NCBI GenBank assembly: GCA_023396535.1
Contig: JAEWWD010000182.1
Location: 1-12,414, forward strand
DNA from: Bacillota bacterium
GTDB taxonomy: Bacteria; Bacillota; Clostridia; Christensenellales; CAG-138
Reading direction: 5' to 3'
Length of the DNA: 12,414 nucleotides
The translations under genes and the position numbers were made by a program. The notes under the pieces are model-generated. The model did no database searches. It was not told where the DNA came from and worked only from the letters and a program-made list of their open reading frames with translations. This document shows, in pieces, positions 7,416-12,414 of this stretch (within the stretch, counting starts at the first letter, position 1; every line of letters begins with the position of its first letter).

Positions 7416-7973
7416 ATGGAAGCAAACGAGTTGCTTGCCCGCGTTCACGAAGGGAATGAAGAGGCGTTTCGCCTGCTGTTTGCACAGTATGGGGAAGCGC
7501 TGCATCAATCGATGATGGAACGGTGTCATGACAAACGGCTTGCGCGGGAAGCGCTCAAGGATGTGTTTCAGAAAGTGTATACTACACTTCGAAACTCGGA
7601 ACAGCCAGACGGCACGGCGCTGTGGCTCAATGAGCTTGCGATGAATAGCTTGGAGGAACGTCTCGCGGCCCAAAAGCAGGCTGTTGCGGCATTGGAGGAA
7701 TCACAACGCGGGCAGGAGAATGCCGCCCCTGAGACATTCGATCGGGAGGCCGGGGGAGCTGAGCGGATAATCAGTGACGTGCGAAAAGGCATGGATACCT
7801 CGGCCGCGTGTAAAACACCTCATGTTTCCGGTACCGCCATAGCAATAATACTCATTGTGTTACTGCTGCTCATAATCTGGTACATTGTTGGCGCATTGAT
7901 GCGAATGGGCATGCTGCCGAATGTGGATCTCGGATATTCCTGGTTTAGCAGCCATGTGTTCTCTCTGTTCTAA
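7416..7973 (+). CDS. Membrane-anchored protein with a sigma-70 region 2-like domain
   Basis: A 185-residue protein of unknown function. Residues 5-90 follow the pattern of sigma-70/ECF region 2: ELLARVHEGNEEAFRLLFAQYG (region 2.1), DKRLAREALKDVFQKVYTTL (2.2) and DGTALWLNELAMNSLEERLA, which aligns with the usual STWLYRIARNLALDRLRR. A charged linker follows (about 95-138), then one strong transmembrane helix at 140-162 and a 23-residue tail. The region 4 helix-turn-helix needed for -35 recognition is absent. Start ATG 7416 has AGGAG six bases upstream; the frame is open to 7308 but has no better start. Its TAA overlaps the stop of the opposing GyrI-like gene. It could be a membrane-held regulator that binds RNA polymerase or an anti-sigma factor, or a degenerate ECF relative. 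The region 2 likeness is by eye. Confidence 0.75.
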   Translation: MEANELLARVHEGNEEAFRLLFAQYGEALHQSMMERCHDKRLAREALKDVFQKVYTTLRNSEQPDGTALWLNELAMNSLEERLAAQKQAVAALEESQRGQENAAPETFDREAGGAERIISDVRKGMDTSAACKTPHVSGTAIAIILIVLLLLIIWYIVGALMRMGMLPNVDLGYSWFSSHVFSLF

Positions 7974-8623
7974 TGTCGGCGAGCAGGGTGGCGTAATATG
8001 ACCCGGTTTTTTTCGGGGATTACTTTGCGCGGGTCGCTGAGGTACAGTTCGTGATGCAAACGCCGCATGCCGCCTGGCAGCGGCGTTTCAATATCGCAGA
8101 TGAGACCGTTCTTCTGCATGAATTCCTCCATGCGGGCCAGCGTTTGCGGTTCTTCATCATAAGGGCCAATATGCATGCACTGCACGCACAATCCCTCCGC
8201 ATAGGTTTGCAGCCGGGCGGGGGAGGGATCGAGCCGCTTTTTCCGAAGTACCTGCTCCTGTGCCCATGCGAATACCTCAGGCGTTACGAATTCCGGCTGA
8301 CGGATCATGCTGATCCAGCAGAATCTTTCTTTATGCTGGAAATCCGGCATACCGCCTTCCAGCATCCACCAAAGGCCTTCAAGGGGCGGTACGACGTAGG
8401 AAAAGTACCCTTCCGGCGCGCTCCCGCCTTTGCCGCTCATGCTGATGGTGAACGATAGACCGTACAGAAGTTGCAGCGCTTGCTGGTATGCGCCGTCCGG
8501 TTCATTCGGGTCTCCGCAGCCTTCCACCATAATAAAGGGAAGCGCGGGAATGTCTATCAAGACGGGGTGGCGCGGTGGCAGATACAGCTCGGGAAACGCC
8601 TTTTTGTAATCCAGCTTGTCCAT
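7970..8623 (-). CDS. GyrI-like (SOUL/GyrI fold) small-molecule-binding protein
   Basis: Cytoplasmic 217-residue protein resembling the stand-alone GyrI-like family (COG4832 type), whose fold also forms the ligand domain of BmrR/Rob-like regulators. Visible features: the PALPFIMVEGCGDPN entry strand (26-40); PEGYFSYVVPPLEGLWWM (70-87), with the acidic Glu83 and two tryptophans expected to line the pocket; HIGPYDEEP (151-159); and HHELYLSDPRK (190-200). There is no DNA-binding domain. I chose the start at 8623 because AGGGAG (8636-8631) is seven bases upstream; the ATG at 8629 would leave a one-base spacer. It lies 38 bases behind the L,D-transpeptidase gene on the same strand, probably cotranscribed. 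Physiological ligand unknown; binding of, or resistance to, small cyclic or cationic molecules is inference from the family. Confidence 0.85.
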   Translation of the reverse strand: MDKLDYKKAFPELYLPPRHPVLIDIPALPFIMVEGCGDPNEPDGAYQQALQLLYGLSFTISMSGKGGSAPEGYFSYVVPPLEGLWWMLEGGMPDFQHKERFCWISMIRQPEFVTPEVFAWAQEQVLRKKRLDPSPARLQTYAEGLCVQCMHIGPYDEEPQTLARMEEFMQKNGLICDIETPLPGGMRRLHHELYLSDPRKVIPEKNRVILRHPARRH

Positions 8624-8661
8624 TTTCATGCTCCCTTCGTTTTAACAAATGCTTGGTAAAA

Positions 8662-9711
8662 TTAATCGTGCATGAGTCCCCATCCCTTGTTCAGTACGCG
8701 TGCGGGCAGATAGCCCTCCACGCCCCATACTTCGACCCGCCACCAGTCTTCATTGCTGCTATCGAGAACCTTCACAGACGTGTAAGCCGGTACTTTAAAC
8801 AGCAGTACCGCGCCGGAGCCCGGTTCCTGCTGAAGATATGTCGTGCCGCGGAGTATATCCGCATCTTCCTCGGACTGCATTTCCCCCTGCTCGAACGTCA
8901 AATATGCGGTGCGGATATAGCCTTCTCTCTTATTATACTTAATTTTACACCAGGGATCGCCTACCTGCAGTATCTCAACAGCGGTACCCAGTTTCAGCCG
9001 CGCGATGCGGCCGTCGTTGGAGCCGTTGCCCGTACGCATATCCGCGCCGTCCACCACCGTCCACGCGGTATAATTGGACAGCTCCCCGGCGTCGTATATG
9101 CCTTTTTGCAAAGCGTTATAATCGCTGAATGAAAGCTTGGATTTCAAAGTACGCCTGAGTTCCGGATTATCCGGTTCGCTATGCGACACCTTAATGACGG
9201 TGCCGGGGCAGGCATAATAGTACAGCCACTTGGCGTCCTCGACATACAGGCGCACGCAGCCGTGCGATACATTGCGGCCCAGGTTGCGGTATGGGGAGGA
9301 TTTGAGCGTATCGACATCCCGCCGGGAAAACATAATGGAATGAAAATAAACGCTGCCCACGATCTGTGTCCAATACCGCGCATACTCGCCGGAAAAAGCG
9401 GCGAATTTTCCGAATCTTTCCCGGCCGCCTATCTTCCATATGCCTCGCGGCGTAGGCGTACCCTGGTCGTCGGGTATCTCGGGGTCAATCTCCGTGCGCC
9501 CGGAGGAGCATAAAAAGCGGCGCACGATGCGCGTATATTCGCCGTTTTCATCCCGCTCATATACGGTTACGATTTGGTTGTTTGTATCCAGTAGTATGTA
9601 GTATTTATCAGGATCCGTATTTTTCAACGCGTCCCGCGCAAACGCGGGGGCGGGGAAAATAGAAAATATTAGTAAAAACGCGAGCAATAAGGATATAAAA
9701 CGCAGTTTCAT
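8662..9711 (-). CDS. Secreted L,D-transpeptidase (YkuD) with two SH3-like domains
   Basis: Extracytoplasmic peptidoglycan enzyme that forms 3-3 (meso-DAP to meso-DAP) cross-links or attaches proteins to the wall. Of 349 residues, 1-25 are a signal peptide ending PAPAFA. The YkuD catalytic domain spans about 36-176: YYILLDTNNQIVTVY at its start, TPTPRGIWKIG, His124 (VYFHSIMF), and the active-site block LGRNVSHGCVRL with His150 and nucleophile Cys152. Two SH3b-like wall-binding domains follow, about 213-274 (ending GYIRTAYL) and 283-345 (ending GYLPARVL). This order, catalytic domain first, is one of several used in Firmicutes. The frame is open to 9780, but ATG 9711 has a GAGG site eight bases upstream and immediately begins the signal peptide. 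It heads the operon with the GyrI-like gene. Confidence 0.92.
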   Translation of the reverse strand: MKLRFISLLLAFLLIFSIFPAPAFARDALKNTDPDKYYILLDTNNQIVTVYERDENGEYTRIVRRFLCSSGRTEIDPEIPDDQGTPTPRGIWKIGGRERFGKFAAFSGEYARYWTQIVGSVYFHSIMFSRRDVDTLKSSPYRNLGRNVSHGCVRLYVEDAKWLYYYACPGTVIKVSHSEPDNPELRRTLKSKLSFSDYNALQKGIYDAGELSNYTAWTVVDGADMRTGNGSNDGRIARLKLGTAVEILQVGDPWCKIKYNKREGYIRTAYLTFEQGEMQSEEDADILRGTTYLQQEPGSGAVLLFKVPAYTSVKVLDSSNEDWWRVEVWGVEGYLPARVLNKGWGLMHD

Positions 9712-9783
9712 GCAAAATACCTCATGGAATATGCCGTGAGTTTTCAACGATATAGCCGGAAACCTGTATCGTGCGCTCATGAA

Positions 9784-9811
9784 ATTATACTAACTGCGGA
9801 CAATCTGCAAA
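9784..9811 (-). promoter_or_regulatory. Probable promoter of the L,D-transpeptidase operon
   Basis: On the minus strand a perfect TATAAT (9789-9784) is preceded at 16 bp by TTTGCA (9811-9806), about 75 bp before the start codon. The -10 is strong, the -35 partial. Confidence 0.5.
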
Positions 9812-9833
9812 GTCAAGGGTCGGCGAAGGTCTT

Positions 9834-9863
9834 TTGCATTCCAAATCGACAATGGTGTATGAT
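9834..9863 (+). promoter_or_regulatory. Possible promoter of the lipoprotein gene
   Basis: TTGCAT (9834-9839) and TATGAT (9858-9863, 5 of 6 consensus bases) with an 18-bp spacer lie 34 bp before the lipoprotein start. This places it back-to-back with the transpeptidase promoter in a 185-bp divergent region. Confidence 0.4.
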
Positions 9864-9896
9864 AAGAAGCAGGATTATTAGGAGGAACGCCAATTC

Positions 9897-10838
9897 ATGA
9901 AACGACTCCTTAGCATGCTTGTGCTTTTTTTATTTCTTATGGGTTGTGCGCCCGTAGTTCCCCGGCAAACGCCCGTCCCAGCGCAAACAACGCCGGAGAT
10001 AGCTGCAACGCCCGCGCCCAGCCCGACGCCCGCGCCTGTCGCGGTGCTGTTTGTGGCGGATTGCAGCGCGCAGGAGGCTGCGGATTTCTTTTTTGGCGCG
10101 GCGCAGTCTGCCCAGGCGGAAGGGTGGCACATCAGTACGCACGCGGGGGACGAGTTTGCGGATGCTATATTGCTTGAAAAATACGACGGAATTCTCGCGT
10201 TAATTACGCGTGAGGATACCCCGATCGACGCGCTGTCCGCCGCGATCAGGGCGGGAGCGCATGTTGCGATAGCGGACATGCTCCGGCATGGGCCGATTTC
10301 CGGTAGCTCCTATGCGTATTATGATACTGCGCAGGCGGCATCTATGACGCTCGATGCAGCGATTGCGTATCCGCCCCATGATACGCCGGTACGCCTTATT
10401 GCGCTGCTGGAACAGAAAGGATCGCCAGCGGACGACGCCTTCCGGGAAGGTGTGAAGAGGGGCAGAGTTTTCCCCAAAGCGACGCATTACGGAACAGATA
10501 AACAGAATGTGCTCGATTTTATGGAGGATCAGCTCGATGCATATGTTGAGGGTACAATAGACGCTGTTTATGCTGAAAACGAGCAGCTTGCGCGCGCCGC
10601 ACTCGATGCGTTGTCCGCTCGAAGCAGATCCGATATGGAGGTTTTCTGCGTGCCCACCGGCGCACTGTCGAAGCAGCGCGGGCTATATGAAAAATGGACG
10701 TTTCCCGTGTTGATGGGAGCGGATCTTGTCGCCGTTGGGGAAGGGCGGGCGGAAGCTCTCGCCGCGCTGATGAACGGGGGAGGCCCGCAAGAAGCCTCTT
10801 TCGCGCCCGTCAAACGTATTCCTGGTGAGACAGACTAA
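9897..10838 (+). CDS. Lipoprotein with a periplasmic-binding-protein type I-like fold
   Basis: Predicted membrane-anchored lipoprotein of 313 residues. The signal peptide ends in the lipobox LMGC, with Cys17 as the lipidated residue. A Pro/Thr/Ala-rich tether follows (about 18-48). From about residue 49 the pattern suits the sugar-binding/LacI-like type I fold: VAVLFVADCS as the first strand, AADFFFGAAQSAQAEG as its helix, DGILALITREDTPIDALSAAIRAGAHVAIADM, a hinge crossing near VRLIALLEQKGSP, and DAVYAENEQLARAALDALSA as in autoinducer/ribose-binding proteins. AGGAGG (9880-9885) is 11 bases before the ATG, a little far. No ABC permease or ATPase is adjacent, so it is either an orphan solute receptor or sensor, or its partner is elsewhere. 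It is divergent from the L,D-transpeptidase. Confidence 0.72.
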   Translation: MKRLLSMLVLFLFLMGCAPVVPRQTPVPAQTTPEIAATPAPSPTPAPVAVLFVADCSAQEAADFFFGAAQSAQAEGWHISTHAGDEFADAILLEKYDGILALITREDTPIDALSAAIRAGAHVAIADMLRHGPISGSSYAYYDTAQAASMTLDAAIAYPPHDTPVRLIALLEQKGSPADDAFREGVKRGRVFPKATHYGTDKQNVLDFMEDQLDAYVEGTIDAVYAENEQLARAALDALSARSRSDMEVFCVPTGALSKQRGLYEKWTFPVLMGADLVAVGEGRAEALAALMNGGGPQEASFAPVKRIPGETD

Positions 10839-10874
10839 ATAAGTTGTTTCTACTATTTGCAATTATTATAGCGG

Positions 10875-10913
10875 GTGTGCGAAATATCGCGAAAGTTGAG
10901 AGCGCGCATTTTT
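10875..10913 (+). terminator. Possible terminator of the lipoprotein gene
   Basis: GTGTGCG (10875-10881) can pair with CGCGCAT (10903-10909) through seven pairs, including two G-U wobbles, around a 21-base loop, followed by TTTTT (10909-10913). It lies 36 bases after the lipoprotein stop. The loop is long, so confidence is modest. Confidence 0.4.
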
Positions 10914-11044
10914 GGACAGTACGTAGTTGTCCAGCGGCCTGCGCATGTTGGTACAAGCACATTGTCACCGCATTGATAATGTGTCCGGCAATTCTTCCTT
11001 TCATCAAGCTACCGTAAAAAATGCAAGTATATAGGGGTTCTGTG

Positions 11045-11073
11045 GCGGTTTTAGCGCTGCCGCTTCTTTTTTT
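11045..11073 (+). terminator. Possible rho-independent terminator with long T-run
   Basis: GCGG (11045-11048) pairs with CCGC (11060-11063) around a loop holding the palindrome AGCGCT, followed by TTC and seven T (11067-11073). The short stem weakens the call; the T-run is the best in the window. It could end a read-through transcript from the lipoprotein gene or an unannotated small RNA. Confidence 0.4.
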
Positions 11074-11238
11074 GTTGCCGTGCGAAATGCGAAATGCACA
11101 GATGTAAAATTATTAGAAAACAGTACTGGACATCACCTGATATTCGATATATAGTATATACTGGGTTGGGATTTCATAATTGATGCATTGACAATAAGAT
11201 AGCTATGAGTTTGGCAATATGACATAATAATATGTTAT

Positions 11239-11260
11239 ATGCAATAGATATCCATTGCAT
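11239..11260. promoter_or_regulatory. Inverted repeat ATGCAAT / ATTGCAT
   Basis: Perfect 7-bp arms at 11239-11245 and 11254-11260 flank an 8-bp AT-rich spacer and are followed by a T-rich stretch. It could be a protein-binding site or a weak hairpin. No further support. Confidence 0.25.
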
Positions 11261-11387
11261 CATTTTCTTTGTTCGGTATTGCACACACGCCGTGCGCAGC
11301 GCCGATGAGTCCCTACGGACCGCTCTTGTTTCCTGGATATCCGGTATCCCGAGCAGGCTGCCTGCTGACATAACGGACACCTTTGTT

Positions 11388-11403
11388 TGTTTACCGGTAA
11401 ACA
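11388..11403. promoter_or_regulatory. Perfect 16-bp palindrome, candidate operator
   Basis: TGTTTACCGGTAAACA is fully self-complementary with a central CG. This form is typical of LacI/GalR-family operators. It lies about 250 bp upstream of hppA. No cognate regulator is in the window. Confidence 0.45.
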
Positions 11404-11443
11404 TATACGCAAAAAAACAATGAAATTACGATGAAAAAGGAAC

Positions 11444-11473
11444 ATGGCGACTGGCTGATGTCCAGGAAGCCAT
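11444..11473 (+). other. Hairpin with purine internal loop upstream of hppA
   Basis: ATGGC (11444-11448) pairs with GCCAT (11469-11473), and CTGG (11451-11454) with CCAG (11462-11465). The internal loop is GA opposite GAA, and the terminal loop is CTGATGT. It lies just before the larger stem at 11485 and could be part of a structured leader RNA. Confidence 0.3.
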
Positions 11474-11484
11474 AGGCTGCTGTT

Positions 11485-11584
11485 AGTGTGCGCTTTTTTG
11501 GATGATGATCTCATATATGCTTCAAAGCGTACTAACGCGCCAGGTTACGTTCAATTCCAATCCCAAACGCGCGAAGCGCACATT
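11485..11584 (+). other. Long-range stem enclosing a 78-nt domain in the presumed hppA leader
   Basis: AGTGTGCGCTT (11485-11495) pairs with AAGCGCACATT (11574-11584): nine perfect pairs plus a G-U and an A-U. Inside, CGCGC (11536-11540) can pair with GCGCG (11569-11573), stacking directly on the closing stem; a competing fold pairs TTTGG (11497-11501) with CCAAA (11563-11567), and a small GCGT/ACGC hairpin (11527-11538) competes with the CGCGC arm. The element ends 50 bases before the hppA ribosome binding site, a position suited to a cis-regulatory RNA. I do not recognise a known riboswitch class. Confidence 0.4.
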
Positions 11585-11649
11585 TCCTTCTCTTTTGCAG
11601 GCTGTACGGCATGCTTTCCACATAATCATTCATTAGGAGGATCACTATT

Positions 11650-12414
11650 TTGGATTGGGCAGTCATCTCACTTTTTGTGTGCATCCTTGCAATTGGCGTC
11701 GCAGCATATTTTTATCGCTGGGTCGAACGGCTACCGGGCGATAAGAATACGGAGCATATCGGTGCACTGATCCGTAAGGGCGCATTCACATTCCTCAAGC
11801 GAGAATATCGCGTGCTTACCGCTTTCGTGGGAATAGTCAGCGCTTTGCTGCTGCTGTTCTTCCCTAAGCCGGTCTGGCAGGGGGATTGGTCGGTCAATTT
11901 GTGGACGATGGTCGCTTATATATTCGGCTCCGTGCTTTCGGCGCTGGCCGGCTATGTGGGTATCAGCATCGCCACCATCGCCAATACCAAATCCGCCATC
12001 GCCGCCAAACAGGGCGTTGCGCCTTCTTTTATGGCAGGCTTTCGCGGCGGCGCCGTCATGGGTATGGCGGTTGTCAGTACATCCCTTGCCGGTACGGCTA
12101 TTTTGCACCTGCTGACGGGCGATTCCGGCATCGTGCTGGGCTTTAGTTTTGGCGCGAGTTCGCTGGCGCTCTTTGCCAAGGCGGGCGGCGGCATATTCAC
12201 CAAATCCGCTGATATCGCGGCGGACCTGACCGGCAAGGTCGAGCTTGGGATTCCCGAGGACGATCCGCGTAACCCCGCCGTTATCGCGGATAACGTCGGC
12301 GACAACGTCGGCGACGTCGCGGGCATGGGCGCGGATCTCTTTGACTCCAACGTTGCTTCCATAGCGGCCGCGATGGTCATCGCTTTGCCGCTGGGGCAAG
12401 TGAACCTGCTCTTC
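11650..12414 (+). CDS. hppA: Membrane-bound pyrophosphatase, H+/Na+-pumping (N-terminal part)
   Basis: Integral membrane ion pump that couples pyrophosphate hydrolysis to H+ or Na+ export. The first 255 codons are present; the family is usually about 650-700 residues, so the gene runs off the right edge. Membrane helices begin at residue 3. The active-site region is unmistakable: GGGIFTKSADIAADLTGKVE (179-198), then EDDPRNPAVIADNVGDNVGD (203-222) and GMGADLFDS, which supply the Asp/Lys ligands for Mg-PPi. The start is TTG 11650 with AGGAGG (11635-11640) nine bases upstream; an in-frame TAA at 11623 rules out earlier starts, and no ATG is near. The residues that decide K+ dependence and H+ versus Na+ specificity lie largely beyond the window. 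A long gene-free, structured region precedes it. Confidence 0.96.
   Translation, partial: MDWAVISLFVCILAIGVAAYFYRWVERLPGDKNTEHIGALIRKGAFTFLKREYRVLTAFVGIVSALLLLFFPKPVWQGDWSVNLWTMVAYIFGSVLSALAGYVGISIATIANTKSAIAAKQGVAPSFMAGFRGGAVMGMAVVSTSLAGTAILHLLTGDSGIVLGFSFGASSLALFAKAGGGIFTKSADIAADLTGKVELGIPEDDPRNPAVIADNVGDNVGDVAGMGADLFDSNVASIAAAMVIALPLGQVNLLF

Larger units (their letters stand above)
10839..11649. other. 811-bp gene-free region with many inverted repeats
   Basis: I see no convincing protein gene on either strand: the open frames are short, lack ribosome binding sites and resemble nothing. From left to right it holds a possible lipoprotein terminator (10875-10913), a second T-run hairpin (11045-11073), an AT-rich tract (about 11100-11280) with small palindromes such as AGTATATACT (11153-11162), an isolated perfect TTGACA (11188-11193), a 16-bp perfect palindrome (11388-11403), and two longer stem structures (11444-11473, 11485-11584) ahead of hppA. 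It may hold a non-coding RNA, a long hppA leader, or decayed sequence. Confidence 0.5.

Noticed and set aside
8575..9132. 185-residue plus-strand open frame
   Set aside because: It overlaps the SH3 domains of the L,D-transpeptidase on the other strand; no ribosome binding site and no domain.
11188..11193. Perfect TTGACA as the hppA -35 box
   Set aside because: No acceptable -10 hexamer lies at 15-19 bp; the sequence there is TTGGCA-like. Noted only as an isolated hexamer.
11281..11320. Fluoride (crcB) riboswitch upstream of hppA
   Set aside because: A GATG...CCTAC-like 3' segment is seen, but the 5' GG-GATGG hairpin and its pseudoknot partner are not found in the preceding 80 bases.
11301..11325. 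Hammerhead-ribozyme-like stretch (GATGAGTCC ... GGAC)
   Set aside because: The GATGA and stem II-like GTCC/GGAC pair are present, but the preceding base should give CTGATGA (here CCGATGA) and the essential GAAA after stem II is replaced by CGCT. No stem I/III pairing was found.
11431..11475. 14-codon open frame (MKKEHGDWLMSRKP)
   Set aside because: It has no ribosome binding site and overlaps the hairpin at 11444-11473; chance is the simpler explanation.
11486..11770. 94-residue plus-strand open frame overlapping the hppA start
   Set aside because: It is in a different frame from hppA, has no ribosome binding site, and its end reads through clear hppA coding sequence.
11731..12399. 222-residue minus-strand open frame
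   Set aside because: It is antisense to the clearly recognised hppA coding sequence, with Arg/His/Asp-rich composition typical of a reverse-frame shadow.

Overview
The window looks like a chromosomal segment of a Gram-positive, moderately GC-rich Firmicute of the Clostridia type. The evidence is a mannose-family PTS, a cell-wall protein with an IPQTG sorting signal, strong AGGAGG-type ribosome binding sites, TTG start codons and a membrane pyrophosphatase. I cannot name the genus. I see no transposase, integrase, tRNA, rRNA or CRISPR array.

Layout. (1) 2-2493: three translationally coupled genes encode a complete mannose/fructose/sorbose-family PTS permease: EIIA, EIIB and an unusual fused EIIC-EIID. 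After a GC-rich stem-loop comes a zinc-dependent medium-chain dehydrogenase (2599-3645), which ends at a strong hairpin terminator. Together they look like a sugar or polyol uptake and oxidation operon whose promoter lies left of the window. (2) 3931-5328: a monocistronic MATE efflux pump with its own promoter and a structured leader. (3) 5710-7245: a secreted surface protein built of about ten YGGS repeats, with a C-terminal sortase signal. (4) 7416-7973: a small protein with a sigma-70 region 2-like N-terminus joined directly to one transmembrane helix. It meets a minus-strand gene stop-to-stop. (5) Minus strand, 9711 down to 7970: a secreted L,D-transpeptidase with two SH3-like domains, followed by a GyrI-like small-molecule-binding protein, probably one operon. 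(6) 9897-10838: a divergently transcribed lipoprotein with a periplasmic-binding-protein type I fold and no transporter partner. (7) 10839-11649: about 810 bp without a convincing gene, rich in inverted repeats, leading into (8) hppA, a proton/sodium-pumping membrane pyrophosphatase cut by the right edge.

How the genes fit. The first four form a carbohydrate module. The middle part is envelope-directed (surface protein, membrane-tethered sigma-like protein, peptidoglycan cross-linking enzyme, orphan lipoprotein). The right end is energy metabolism. The features most worth a second look are the sigma2-transmembrane protein without region 4, the EIIC-EIID fusion, the YGGS-repeat surface protein, and the palindromes and long-range stem upstream of hppA.
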